Positions 37,933 to 47,959 of a stretch of 64,000 nt of DNA are shown one piece after another. The notes under the pieces are model-generated. The model was given only the letters and a program-made list of their open reading frames with translations, had not been told where the DNA came from and searched no databases. This DNA is from Rheinheimera sp. A13L (lineage in GTDB: Bacteria > Pseudomonadota > Gammaproteobacteria > Enterobacterales > Alteromonadaceae). A program made the translations under genes and the position numbers. The stretch is from positions 124,001 through 188,000 of the forward strand of contig NZ_AFHI01000045.1 in assembly GCF_000217935.1 (NCBI RefSeq). Direction: 5' to 3'. Numbering within the stretch: the first letter of the stretch is position 1; the number at the start of each line of letters is the position of its first letter.

Positions 37933-39930
37933 ATGCTCAAACATGTTTTTGCTTTATCTGTGGTAGTGGCTCTGTCCGCTTGTGGAGGCGGTTCTGGTGA
38001 TTCAACGCCTCCTACACCTCCAGTATCCAACTTACCGGATTTATTATTGACTGCAGAAAACTATCAGGAAGTAACCCCTGTAGCTTTTGCTTTTCAAGAG
38101 GCGCTGTTACAACTCAGCCATTACAGCTATGGCAGGATCCAAAATCTGAGTGAAACAGATCGCAATCAGGACATTATTTGTAGCAACGGGGGCATCCGGT
38201 CCGTTGACTGGACTGGCTCTATTTCCAGGCCAGGTCAGGCCACAGCAGGCACAGTGATCACTGAAACCTTCAGAGATTGTCTGGTTGCAGAGTTTAACGA
38301 AGTACTGAACGGTTCGGCAGTCATTAGCGTAAAAGCAGAATCAACGGCAGCCAATATTCAACTTCAACTGAATTTTAATGGTCTTGAAATAAGCTCTGCA
38401 CCCGCCATAGTTGTGGTAGACCCTTTTGAGCTGAGTATCACCGAAAGTGCCGATCTTTATTCAATCAAACCCGCTCTTATCAATAACAAACTCAGATTTA
38501 ACTTTAAAGGTGAAGGTATTTACAGCCTGAGTAATACAGTACTGAATCATCAACTCAATACAAAAACAGCCTTGTATACCTCATCTTTTCAAACAGACTT
38601 AACAATAGACGACTTTAAAAGTGGCTTAAAAATAGCGACCAGCAAAGGCTTTTCTGGTTATGTTGGCGAGTATCCACACGAAGGAGCCATTAGCGTTACC
38701 GACGTTAAAAATAACAAGTTAGAAGTGAAGGCAAATTACGTTGAGAATTCCTACCTGGCCAATGTCTCTTTTACTGGCGCGTCAAATCCGGGCAGTACCC
38801 ACTGGAGTAGTCTGATTGAAGGAGCCTTATGGTCATGGCCAGGTTTAAGTTCGTACTATTTGTCTGAATTCAGAGCCGATAACTTTGCATTCAGCGGTTT
38901 TTATCACCCGGAAAAATTGTCCAACCTTAATGTCAATGACACTGTGACACTGCAATTCTCACGCGAATTGGCGCCATCCCAGAATTTGAATCTCTATTTG
39001 CTGGGTAATTGGTCGACCGCCGACATTCCTCTTGAGTACCAGATCAAGGGTTCTCAACTGATCCTGTTTATTCCTGAAGGTATGAAATATGATCAGGAAT
39101 ATCGTCTTAGCTATTTTACTATCACATCCGCCAAAGGCTATACCATAGATGTAGCAAACTGGGACATGTTTAAAGGCAATAACGCGGTAAAAGCCCTGAT
39201 CACCGCAAGCACCAAAGTATTTACTAAAGACCAGTATCCACAACTTTCAGCCGCTAATTCACAATCTAAAACCGGCCTGAATCTGACTTACAGCTGGTCT
39301 GAAGTCACAAATACAGGTTTGATATTTAGTGCGCCCGACAATAAAGAAACCAGTTTTTATTACACGGGTTCTGTCCCAGTACAGAAGCCATTGATTAAAC
39401 TCACAGTGACTGATAGCCAAGGTAACTCAGCGTCAGAGCTTTTGCAGTTATCACCTTACACACAGGGATTGAACACTTTGTATTTTACGAGTGACCAAGG
39501 TGACTATATAGGTCAGGGCCAAACGGTGTTGCATCAAACAGAGGGCAGTGTTGTGAACTATCTCAGTATGTTTGAGCAATGGAATACGATAAGAGCAAGC
39601 ATTGAGTACAGTGAAAATGATCAGAACTATAACTGGAGTTTGAGTTTCTCTGCAGCCAACGGAGCTCCGCTGACAACTGGCCATTACACTGGCGCCAGTC
39701 GTCATCCATTTCAACCATTTAACACTCCAGGGTTAGATTTTACTGGCAATGGCAGAGGCTGCAATACCTCAAGAGGTGAGTTTACCATTCATGAGATTGC
39801 CTATAGCGGTGACGAAAACTCCCCCCAATTAGACGTATTAGCTATGGATCTGGTGCAGTATTGTGAAGGAGGGCCAACGAAGATCAAGGCTTCTATTCGG
39901 ATTAATTCGAATGTACTGCTGACATTCTAA
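37933..39930 (+). CDS. Orphan exported lipoprotein of unknown function
   Basis: I do not recognise a family. The 665-residue product has a lipoprotein signal peptide ending in LSAC (Cys17) and a Gly/Ser/Pro linker (GGGSGDSTPPTPP). A beta-rich body follows, including a segment near residue 450 resembling a PKD/Ig-like fold (SQSKTGLNLTYSWSE, LIKLTVTDSQGN). The ATG at 37933 has AAGGA 11 bases upstream; an ATG at 37921 is also possible. Two 60-base blocks I counted (38521 and 39301) are about 35-37% GC, lower than sampled neighbours (43-52%), which hints at horizontal origin. It lies alone between mreB and mshQ. Confidence 0.75.
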   Translation: MLKHVFALSVVVALSACGGGSGDSTPPTPPVSNLPDLLLTAENYQEVTPVAFAFQEALLQLSHYSYGRIQNLSETDRNQDIICSNGGIRSVDWTGSISRPGQATAGTVITETFRDCLVAEFNEVLNGSAVISVKAESTAANIQLQLNFNGLEISSAPAIVVVDPFELSITESADLYSIKPALINNKLRFNFKGEGIYSLSNTVLNHQLNTKTALYTSSFQTDLTIDDFKSGLKIATSKGFSGYVGEYPHEGAISVTDVKNNKLEVKANYVENSYLANVSFTGASNPGSTHWSSLIEGALWSWPGLSSYYLSEFRADNFAFSGFYHPEKLSNLNVNDTVTLQFSRELAPSQNLNLYLLGNWSTADIPLEYQIKGSQLILFIPEGMKYDQEYRLSYFTITSAKGYTIDVANWDMFKGNNAVKALITASTKVFTKDQYPQLSAANSQSKTGLNLTYSWSEVTNTGLIFSAPDNKETSFYYTGSVPVQKPLIKLTVTDSQGNSASELLQLSPYTQGLNTLYFTSDQGDYIGQGQTVLHQTEGSVVNYLSMFEQWNTIRASIEYSENDQNYNWSLSFSAANGAPLTTGHYTGASRHPFQPFNTPGLDFTGNGRGCNTSRGEFTIHEIAYSGDENSPQLDVLAMDLVQYCEGGPTKIKASIRINSNVLLTF

Positions 39931-39958
39931 GGTACATTTTTAGAGCTTTATCGAAGAA

Positions 39959-39986
39959 TACAGGCGCGGTTACCCCGCGCCCCTGT
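39959..39986. repeat. GC-rich REP-like hairpin D between the orphan lipoprotein and mshQ
   Basis: GGCGCGG (39963-39969) and CCGCGCC (39975-39981) form a 7-bp stem with a 5-base loop, extended by ACAG/CTGT. It sits between convergent genes and may serve as their transcript end. Confidence 0.5.
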
Positions 39987-40023
39987 CAAATTGCGCTCCC
40001 ATCCAACAACTTCCAGCATTTAA

Positions 40024-43000
40024 TCAATTCAGTCGTTCCTGCCAGAAGATTTGACGTTTATTGCCAGCGCGCAGGCCAAAGACAAATTCCGCGTTTGGCT
40101 CGGATTCATCGTCAGGCAGCAACCATGGCAATCCTTCGTCCCCGTCAGCAATAGAACATTCCAGTAGCCACGAGCCTCTGTCACCGTCAGAATCCAAAAA
40201 CATGGGGTTTACTGCAGGCAATTTACCTGCACTTAAGGTTTGAGCCGTAGCTGCACCACCCATACTATTTTCCAATGTCAAAGCAGCTCCACCCGTTGTC
40301 GAGTCAGCAGTGCAATCCACAGGATTAAATAGGGTGCAGTTATCATCAGTATTAAGAACAAACTTAGTGCCATCCCAGTATTGGGCTTCTACATCAATAC
40401 GAAGCCGTTCATTTTCAGGTCCTACTGCAGGTTTTACAACCAGACGCCCATATCGCAACTCAGGAGCTGTAATAGTGCTAAAAGTAACAGGTAAACAACT
40501 GCCATTATCTGCAGTTTTGACACAAACCCCGTCACTGTCTCTGACAAAGCTTTCAGTCAAATCCAGCGTCAACCCCAAAGCCGGACTTAAAACAGGAGCG
40601 CTGTAAGGCAAAGTGCGGGCAAACCTGAGGTTTTCTGGTGTCGAAACATTCAGGTTACTCATAGCCAGTTCAAATTCACCACCAAAAGTATCTCCTCCTT
40701 CCGGCTCTATTTTGCCCCGACCTGTAATTTCAGCTGTGGCCACTGTACTTAACGTAGAATAAGCTGTTGCATCATTCATTTGTCCCACTGTAGTTGCTGT
40801 CATAGACTGAGCTTTAAAAAAACTCAGGCCATAGTTTGTAGTTGTTGCTCCCTGCACATTTTTTGCGGTTAACGTAGCTTGCGGGAAAACCTGATAACCC
40901 ACAGCCTGCCCCAGATAAGCAAATTTTGTCTTTGATGGATCAGGGTCGTTTGCATTACAAGCGGCTTCCAGCACTGGAGTATTGACTGAAGCTGTAAAAT
41001 AAGCCGGAATAAAACGGCCGACAGGAGCGCTGGTCGCCGGAAGTATAGTGTAACCAAAGTAGCTATTGGCCGCCGGAGTTGCAGTAAAGCTAAATACCCC
41101 AACCTCAGATACAGCCTGACTGGTAGTGACGACGCCACCGGCAGACTGAATATGGTTATACGATCCCACGCCTAAATTACCCGGGCTGGCACCTTCCGCA
41201 GTCAGAGGAGCCACCAGTGAATGAGTTAATGCAATATCATTCAGTCTGAAGTTTGGTGTGCTTAGTGGGTTAGCACAAAGATTTGTATTACCGGCATTAT
41301 CTGAGGCTTTTGCTATAACAGACAAAGGAAAGTCTTCCCCTGCTTTTTTATAAGCCGCACAATTTGCGTAAGGAGAAGCGCAAAGGTTGTTATCGCTCTC
41401 CTGCACACATAACCCGGCAGGACGAGAGATAAATTGGTCGGAACCAGTCATCAGCAGCCCTAATTCCGCGCCAGTGCCTTCATAACTGGCATTCAGTTGC
41501 ATCTGACCTGCATCTATATAATTCAAAGCAACTGTCGCCTGACCGTTTGCATTAAAGGCCAGATTTCGGACCTGAGCACTAATCTCAGTTTGAGCAATAG
41601 GTTGTGTGTTAATCAGCACAGATCTGCTTTCCGGACGGGCGGTAGCTCCAGGGTCAATATAATCAGACCACAACTTTACCGCTTTTGTCACATCGGCAAA
41701 ACCAGGCACACATTGTTGACTGGCATTGTCTTTACGCACCGCACTAATCACCACATTTTGCGATTCATTGGCCACCATATCCGCAACATCAAAGACAAAA
41801 CCACTGTCGGCAAAATTCAGCACACAATCGTCAGCCACACCATTTTGCCTGCACTGCAGCGCATTGCTGGCAGCCACACTTGGATTAGTCACACTTAAGG
41901 TGGTATTGCCGACACCGGTTTTTTGTAAAGATCTGGTAGTACTGCCCGTAAAGGTTACAGTACCACCGCCAACCCAATTGGCGCCATCAGTTGCCGCCAG
42001 AGTTAAAGTCACAGGGCCGGCGTAAAGCTGAGAGCAATCAGCGTTGGCACAGGCTCTGATGGTGGCTTCCGTTGGACTACAGGTCAGCCCCTGCGCACCA
42101 TAGCTTATTTCGTAATGATGTAATGGAGCACCTATCACTACATCAGGTGCATTTTGCACAGTACAGACCTGAATAGTGGCAAGTTCATGATAGTTCACAC
42201 TGCCCCCGGTTGCGGCGGTAAAGGACAAATAGAAGTTATCAGGTACCGTACTTTGATTCAGTGCGGTTGCGGCATTAAAAGATGAAATAACAGTGCTGTA
42301 ATTGTTGCCAGAACCAGTGGTATCTCGTTCTACAGTAACCAGAGCTTCATTGTTATTGCGGGCGTCCACTGAAATCCTGTAACGATGCCCAGGCCCCGGA
42401 GTATTGGTATTCGCATTGTCTACATTAGGTGATAATGCAGCACCTGCCAGATAACGGTAATTGGGTGATGAACCTCGTATGGCTACGGATTGAGGACGAC
42501 GGTTTGTGCCATTAAAGCCACCTATACGGCCTTCACTGGACGCAGAAAAGTTACCATAAGCATCGATACCTATACCTAGCCAACCTCCGGCAAAACCAGG
42601 ATCGCCGTTATTACGCTGCGCATAACCTAAAGAGCCACCAAAACTACCGGGAGCAGGCACTGAGTTTGCATCTGATAAAGTGACAGCTATGCCATCAGCC
42701 CCTTCCACTGAACTGGGTCGCCATGCATAGAGATTGAACTCAACTTTGACCTGATTACCTCTGCCCGGAAACAACTTACGCAAGGTCATTGAAGTAGCCT
42801 GATTGGTAATGTTTCTGGTGAGGCGCAGTCGCTGAGGATTCGTTTCGACTGTTGGAGTTTCACTGCCTAAATAGGCTGAGGCATACCAGTTTTCCGTAGA
42901 ATAAAAGTTCTCGGTAAAACACTGAGTACAAGCTTTACGTTCAGCCATAACAGCCGCTATCTGGCTGTTGGTTAAAGCTCTGGCATAGATACGCAGTTCA

Positions 43001-45516
43001 TCTAAATCACCGGCAAAAAAACTATTGGCAGCGCCGTGGTCCTGCCCCAACTGCAAAGTACTGGAATTGGTTTGCAGGTTCGCATTGCGGGTACTGCTGG
43101 AGTTTTCCACCCCATTCAGATAAATACGCTGACTACCGGAAATGTAACGGATCAGTACATGAGTCCAGCTATTGTTTGCAAGTGCACTGGCAGACACCAG
43201 AGTACGGTTTGTCCCCCCACTTTCAGTCCAGCGCCATACAATTCGGCCATCAGACTGTTGCATAATTTCATAGTTACCGTCTTTTGATAAAATAGCCCTC
43301 AGATTACTACCCGATGGCCTGCTTGTCGGCCTGACCCAAACACCTATGGTTAAGTTAGTGCTGATATCCAGCAGGTTATTATCTGCAGTTTCAATATAAC
43401 GATTTGAACCATTAAACTGAGCAAAAGCACAAGTACCAGGATCACCACTTAATGCCGGGCTTACAGATGAAGCCAAAACACCATTAAAAGTGCGGCCATG
43501 CAGGTTATTGCCAGAGAAATCCAGAACTTCATTAGCAGCGCCCGACCAGCCCCCCTGATTTAAATCCCAGCTTAATACAGTACTGGAGTTAGTACAGGCG
43601 TTTGTGGTGTTTCTTAAAACCGCTATTTCTGCCGGTGTCAGTTCACGGGCATGGAATCTGACTTCATCAATTTTACCTGTAATACCGTTGGCTCCACCCG
43701 GTATAGCACCAATAGCCATAGCTCCGGTGACTGTACGTGGTGTTTTTGCATCTGTCGCATTACCAATATTACTGCTGTCCCTGATTGCCATTTGGGTACC
43801 ATTCACATAAAGACGCATGGTCCGGCTGTCTCTGTTGTAAGTGGCTGTAATATATTGCCAGGTACCGTCAAACACAGCAGCACCAGCTGTAGAAATATTG
43901 TGAACCGTATTACTTTGCATACGCAGTTCAAACACCAGATTACCCGCAGTATTCCGATACAGTTCAAAGCGGCCAGTATTGTTTAAAGTAGTATCACCAT
44001 AAGCCAGTAAAGTCTGAAAACTACTGGCCGGCTGGCTGGCTGCATTAACATTCATCCAGAAGGAGACTGAAAAAGTATTTGCGTTGTTGATCACTGTCGT
44101 ATTTGGAATTTCAACATTCTGCGATGTACTTCCAGAAGCCTGGCCTACAAACTCGCCATAACCACAAGTACCAGGGTTGCCTGAAATAGCAGGACTGGCA
44201 TCAAACACAGTAGCTGAATTGCGGGCCCGGCCATGTAATGCCAAAGTACCTGAATCTTTTACTTCACCCGCTGTTCCGTTCCAGCTGGCTTCATTAAAGC
44301 GCCACCATAAATTATCTGTGCTTCCTGCTGCGTCGCACTCTACAGCGTTACCGCCTGAGGAACTGTCACAACTGGTGCCACCGGAAATGTTACCGTCGTT
44401 ATCTATATGAGGTGCAGTTACATCGCCAGTGATCTGACCACTACTGCCGTTATCCACTGTATTTTCGGCTTCGACATCGCCCTGAATAGTGCCGTTATTT
44501 GCTACATTCTCTGCTGTAACATTACCTATAATCTGAGCGCCATAGCCAACTTCAACGTCTTCTTCAGCGTCAACATCGCCTTCTATACGACCATTACCGT
44601 TTTCAAGAACCACGTTTTCTGCAACCACAGAACCAATAACCACGCCTCCACTGCCTACTGTTAAGGTGTCTGAGACTGTAATATTGCCGTTAATCTGGGC
44701 GTTTGAAGGCTGCATAGTGACATCAGTTGCAGTGACTGGGCCTGTGACTGAACTGCCACTGGCCAGAGTAAACTGATCTGCTGCTGAAACAGCACCATTG
44801 ATAGTGACAGGACTATTCGTACTGATATCATCGCCGCTGGTGACACTGCCATTGATCACCGCCTGACTACCGATAAAAATATCTTCATCTGCATTCAGAT
44901 CACCAGTGACCTGAGTACCACTGGATCTGATATTGATTTCGTCTGCACTTATATTGCCCTGAATAGTATTGGCAGAACCAGTTTCTACATACCCGGCTAT
45001 CAGGTTGCCATTAATAGTGTTGCTGCTGCCGGTGATAATCTCTTCAGCTTGCAAAGTACCAGTAATGGTATTAGCTGATGCAGTACGAATTTCGCTTTCA
45101 GCTGTCAGATTACCAACAAAAATGCTTTCACTGGAGGTGTTAATATCATCAGCGCTAACATTGCCATTGATAATATTGGCATAGCCAAAATTAGCATTGC
45201 GATTGATATTAAAATTTGCTTTGGCTCTGAAATCGCTGTTAGTGTCCAGGTCCCTGCCAATATTAATAGTCAGGGCTGAAGGCAGGCCATTTTGATTGAT
45301 TTTTGCGTTTTCAAAGTTAGCATTGTTACCGATATTTAAAATAACATTGCCCGTCACATTAATAACGTCATTCCAGCCTAAATTTAAATTACCGTTACAA
45401 GTAACAACTTGGGCGTTATTAGTACAACCAGGAGGTGGGCTGGATGGTAAATTATAGGTTGCAGCTTTAGCCCAAAAGCTACAAACAACCAACACCAGCA
45501 GCAAAAACTTCTTCAT
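40024..45516 (-). CDS. mshQ: MshQ, giant MSHA pilus-associated protein with beta-helix-like repeats, two LamG domains, a lectin domain and DUF6701
   Basis: Secreted or surface protein encoded at the end of the msh operon, a candidate pilus-tip adhesin (inferred). The 1,830 residues begin with a signal peptide (MKKFLLLVLVVCSFWAKA). Residues ~113-375 are short repeats of the form INGNVTAxD/GDVxAEE, like bactofilin/right-handed beta-helix proteins. Two LamG domains follow (~400-640 and ~645-860), clear duplicates (SGNPGTCGYGEF versus SGDPGTCAFAQF). A legume-lectin-like domain is at ~865-1115 (GADGIAVTLSD, GGWLGIGIDAYGNFS). The C-terminal ~700 residues are the MshQ/DUF6701 region. The gene is 73 bases downstream of mshP. 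Confidence 0.9.
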   Translation of the reverse strand: MKKFLLLVLVVCSFWAKAATYNLPSSPPPGCTNNAQVVTCNGNLNLGWNDVINVTGNVILNIGNNANFENAKINQNGLPSALTINIGRDLDTNSDFRAKANFNINRNANFGYANIINGNVSADDINTSSESIFVGNLTAESEIRTASANTITGTLQAEEIITGSSNTINGNLIAGYVETGSANTIQGNISADEINIRSSGTQVTGDLNADEDIFIGSQAVINGSVTSGDDISTNSPVTINGAVSAADQFTLASGSSVTGPVTATDVTMQPSNAQINGNITVSDTLTVGSGGVVIGSVVAENVVLENGNGRIEGDVDAEEDVEVGYGAQIIGNVTAENVANNGTIQGDVEAENTVDNGSSGQITGDVTAPHIDNDGNISGGTSCDSSSGGNAVECDAAGSTDNLWWRFNEASWNGTAGEVKDSGTLALHGRARNSATVFDASPAISGNPGTCGYGEFVGQASGSTSQNVEIPNTTVINNANTFSVSFWMNVNAASQPASSFQTLLAYGDTTLNNTGRFELYRNTAGNLVFELRMQSNTVHNISTAGAAVFDGTWQYITATYNRDSRTMRLYVNGTQMAIRDSSNIGNATDAKTPRTVTGAMAIGAIPGGANGITGKIDEVRFHARELTPAEIAVLRNTTNACTNSSTVLSWDLNQGGWSGAANEVLDFSGNNLHGRTFNGVLASSVSPALSGDPGTCAFAQFNGSNRYIETADNNLLDISTNLTIGVWVRPTSRPSGSNLRAILSKDGNYEIMQQSDGRIVWRWTESGGTNRTLVSASALANNSWTHVLIRYISGSQRIYLNGVENSSSTRNANLQTNSSTLQLGQDHGAANSFFAGDLDELRIYARALTNSQIAAVMAERKACTQCFTENFYSTENWYASAYLGSETPTVETNPQRLRLTRNITNQATSMTLRKLFPGRGNQVKVEFNLYAWRPSSVEGADGIAVTLSDANSVPAPGSFGGSLGYAQRNNGDPGFAGGWLGIGIDAYGNFSASSEGRIGGFNGTNRRPQSVAIRGSSPNYRYLAGAALSPNVDNANTNTPGPGHRYRISVDARNNNEALVTVERDTTGSGNNYSTVISSFNAATALNQSTVPDNFYLSFTAATGGSVNYHELATIQVCTVQNAPDVVIGAPLHHYEISYGAQGLTCSPTEATIRACANADCSQLYAGPVTLTLAATDGANWVGGGTVTFTGSTTRSLQKTGVGNTTLSVTNPSVAASNALQCRQNGVADDCVLNFADSGFVFDVADMVANESQNVVISAVRKDNASQQCVPGFADVTKAVKLWSDYIDPGATARPESRSVLINTQPIAQTEISAQVRNLAFNANGQATVALNYIDAGQMQLNASYEGTGAELGLLMTGSDQFISRPAGLCVQESDNNLCASPYANCAAYKKAGEDFPLSVIAKASDNAGNTNLCANPLSTPNFRLNDIALTHSLVAPLTAEGASPGNLGVGSYNHIQSAGGVVTTSQAVSEVGVFSFTATPAANSYFGYTILPATSAPVGRFIPAYFTASVNTPVLEAACNANDPDPSKTKFAYLGQAVGYQVFPQATLTAKNVQGATTTNYGLSFFKAQSMTATTVGQMNDATAYSTLSTVATAEITGRGKIEPEGGDTFGGEFELAMSNLNVSTPENLRFARTLPYSAPVLSPALGLTLDLTESFVRDSDGVCVKTADNGSCLPVTFSTITAPELRYGRLVVKPAVGPENERLRIDVEAQYWDGTKFVLNTDDNCTLFNPVDCTADSTTGGAALTLENSMGGAATAQTLSAGKLPAVNPMFLDSDGDRGSWLLECSIADGDEGLPWLLPDDESEPNAEFVFGLRAGNKRQIFWQERLN

Positions 45517-45589
45517 ACCACAACTCCGCTTTTGCCAGAGGGCAACTGCATTAATTCAATCAATAACTGTCTGTTAGTTATAGCACCCA

Positions 45590-46033
45590 CTACTGCCATA
45601 CTTCCATTTCTATAGTACGGGAGCTTTGGACAGAGGCCACATCACCGCAGGTTCCGGTGCTGGTCAGATAAAAATGCGTAGTAGAAGAGTCCAGACTACT
45701 GGTTGCAGCTGTGCAATTCACCTGAACCTGACATTGCCTTAAACCATCAACAGCCGAGAGTTCAAAATTCTGTGAAAACAACGGGTTGGCACAACTGGTT
45801 TGAATGGCGGCATCAAGCCCATATAAAATTTGCAAGCCGCGTTCCATACCAGATTGAGCCGCCAGAAAAGCTCTGGTGCCTAACACTTCGTACGACACAC
45901 TTTCACTACTGCTGGTGAGCTGTTGTGTTAGAGATCCAATTAGCAATACCATTACAATGATAATAAAGACAGCCACTACTAAAGCACTGCCACGCTGCTT
46001 GCAGACAAAAGAGCTGCTCTGATTAAGGCACAT
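45590..46033 (-). CDS. mshP: MshP, MSHA pilus minor-pilin-like protein
   Basis: PilX-like protein of the msh operon with an N-terminal prepilin-type helix: a basic leader KQRG followed by SALVVAVFIIIVMVLLIGSL. Later it shows the FLAAQSGMERGLQILYG segment typical of PilX/MshP, with paired cysteines in the C-terminal half. I start at 46033, giving 147 residues; the longer ORF to 46087 lies within mshO. It overlaps the mshO stop by 11 bases. Confidence 0.88.
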   Translation of the reverse strand: MCLNQSSSFVCKQRGSALVVAVFIIIVMVLLIGSLTQQLTSSSESVSYEVLGTRAFLAAQSGMERGLQILYGLDAAIQTSCANPLFSQNFELSAVDGLRQCQVQVNCTAATSSLDSSTTHFYLTSTGTCGDVASVQSSRTIEMEVWQ

Positions 46034-46814
46034 TAGGAATATGAACCTCTTGATTAAAAAACAGGTCGTCATTAAAACCAGAGCCAAAGGATAAAAATAA
46101 GTGTACTACTGAATTCCTGCTCAGCACTGCCTGATCAAACACAAAATAGGGGATGCTGCCTGGATTATTTAAACCCTCAGCCATCAGCACACCGTTTGCC
46201 AAATCACTTCCAGGAGCCGGTTGTGAGGCTTGCAAAACATAATTACCATAACGAAACAATTGATTACCTTGCACACAATAAGAAACTGGGGAACGGAATA
46301 CATACAACCTGTTACTAGGAGAACTAACAGGAAAACTTGTGGAAGGAAAAGTAAATTGAATTGGGTTGGTATTGGTTGCTCCGGTTAAACGCACTGTTCT
46401 ACCTAATGCCGGATTATAAATATGAGCAGGTTCTGTAGGGTAAATGGTCAGGTAATCGTTTGCTTGTACATTCCACTCAGCAGCAGGTAAGTGACTGAAA
46501 ATTTGAACCACAGCTGCAGTAGCAGGGGTGACAGGAATAGAAACATAACGTCCGGCATTGAGCAGAGGCATAAACTCAATGCAATTACCGCTGGTATCCA
46601 CTCTGACACTGTTTGGGACCACATTCCTCAGCTCTCTGACCATACGCTCTACAGCAAAACGGCTTTGGCTTAATAGTTTGTCTCTGTCACTGCTTTCGGC
46701 GTACATTCGGGCGCCCAGTCCTAAATAGCTGGTCGTTGCGGTGGCGAGGATCCCCATAACCACAATCACCAGAATCATTTCCACCAGCGTAAAACCAGAG
46801 CTGCGATACCACAT
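46023..46814 (-). CDS. mshO: MshO, MSHA minor pilin
   Basis: Type IV pilin-like protein (PilW-like) with prepilin signature SSGFTLVEMILVIVVMGILA, in which cleavage after Gly and N-methylation of Phe are expected. The remaining ~235 residues form a beta-rich head. I start at the ATG at 46814, with AGGAG nine bases upstream and TAATG overlap with mshD; a TTG at 46820 is less likely. At 263 residues it is a large minor pilin, probably part of the tip complex with MshB, C and D. Confidence 0.9.
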   Translation of the reverse strand: MWYRSSGFTLVEMILVIVVMGILATATTSYLGLGARMYAESSDRDKLLSQSRFAVERMVRELRNVVPNSVRVDTSGNCIEFMPLLNAGRYVSIPVTPATAAVVQIFSHLPAAEWNVQANDYLTIYPTEPAHIYNPALGRTVRLTGATNTNPIQFTFPSTSFPVSSPSNRLYVFRSPVSYCVQGNQLFRYGNYVLQASQPAPGSDLANGVLMAEGLNNPGSIPYFVFDQAVLSRNSVVHLFLSFGSGFNDDLFFNQEVHIPNVP

Positions 46815-47404
46815 TACCAATTGCTCCTGTAGGCCGCAAACTGGATCACCTCACCTGAGGGAGTAGTTACAGAGACCAGAATACGTTTAGCTAAACGCTC
46901 AGCAGGATCGACCTCGTTCATTACACCATTAAAGTTTCCATCATAGGCCACATCAATAGCGACCTGATAATTGCTGTACAAACCTGTCAGAGGGTTTGCC
47001 AGAATATTGGTAATAGCATCACCGCTGGCAGAGAAATTATGAAAATCGTCCACATCATTAAATGAAATACGGGTTTCACCCGCCTCAGGACCAAAATTAA
47101 TTGCATCAGTACAAGGCCAGGGAGTAACAGGTGTAGGTTCTGTTAGTGCATCACAGCGGTAAGAACCATCAGCACGATCAGATTGTTCATCAAAAGAACG
47201 CGCCATAATTTCATTCATAAAACTATGGCCTAACTCTGCCGCCCGTACCTGATGCCATGGATCTGTGCTGCGCTGATACAAAGGGCCTAAAACCCCTGTA
47301 ATTACTGTTAAAGCGATCGCCAACACTACCATGCCAATCACTAGCTCTACCAAAGTAAAACCAGCTTGTTGTCTTGGTGAGGCAACATCTGAAGGTTTTA
47401 ACAT
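46814..47404 (-). CDS. mshD: MshD, MSHA minor pilin
   Basis: PilV-like pseudopilin of 196 residues. The leader RQQAG is followed by FTLVELVIGMVVLAIALTV. The head contains the FMNEIMARSFDEQSD segment after the helix, a conserved feature of MshD, and calcium-site-like acidic residues (FNDVDDFHNF). AAGG lies eight bases before the ATG, and the gene overlaps mshC by seven bases. Confidence 0.92.
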   Translation of the reverse strand: MLKPSDVASPRQQAGFTLVELVIGMVVLAIALTVITGVLGPLYQRSTDPWHQVRAAELGHSFMNEIMARSFDEQSDRADGSYRCDALTEPTPVTPWPCTDAINFGPEAGETRISFNDVDDFHNFSASGDAITNILANPLTGLYSNYQVAIDVAYDGNFNGVMNEVDPAERLAKRILVSVTTPSGEVIQFAAYRSNW

Positions 47405-47937
47405 GGATGGATATAACCTTCTCGTTCAATACAAATGCGGTACGTCACCACATCAGTGATTTCAATACGCAAGCCGCTTGAGATCACTGCACCAGCATTA
47501 GTAACAGGCTGACCTAAAGAATTAAATCTAAACAGGAAAGGTAAGGTTTGACTAGTTCCACCCGCAGGTAACGCAGTATTAAACAAGCTTAAACCTAGGG
47601 AGCTATTGGCCGGACGCATAAACTGCAGACCAGAGTTTTGATTAGCCCCAGCTGTTAATTGAGTATTAGTTTCGGTGGGGTCACAGGGCAAAACATTCGG
47701 AAAACCCAGTTGGGTTTGAGTCAGAATAAGCTGATGGCAAAATGTAGCAGTATTAGTCTGCTGCATGGCCTGAATTTGCATACGGCGCAGAACAGAAATC
47801 ATCTGGTCCTGCGCCGTAATTTCGTCGGTACCAGCATTACCAAAAAGCTTAGGTAATGCTGTAGCAGATACTATACCCAGCAGTACTATGACAATAATAA
47901 GTTCAACAAGAGTAAAGCCTGTTGATGTCTTTCGCAC
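47398..47937 (-). CDS. mshC: MshC, MSHA minor pilin
   Basis: Prepilin of 179 residues with signature [20 protein letters not shown]. It starts with GTG at 47937 preceded by GAGG at seven bases. The C-terminus has a Cys pair (RICIEREGYIHPC) typical of type IVa pilin heads. It lies 22 bases after the major pilin gene mshA. Confidence 0.92.
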   Translation of the reverse strand: MRKTSTGFTLVELIIVIVLLGIVSATALPKLFGNAGTDEITAQDQMISVLRRMQIQAMQQTNTATFCHQLILTQTQLGFPNVLPCDPTETNTQLTAGANQNSGLQFMRPANSSLGLSLFNTALPAGGTSQTLPFLFRFNSLGQPVTNAGAVISSGLRIEITDVVTYRICIEREGYIHPC

Positions 47938-47959
47938 TGCTCACCTCAGACTTTAACTA

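Noticed and set aside
44390-45180. CRISPR-like or satellite repeat in the mshQ 5' half
   Set aside because: The periodicity follows protein repeats of about 18-19 residues with divergent codons, so it is a coding beta-helix repeat rather than a DNA array.
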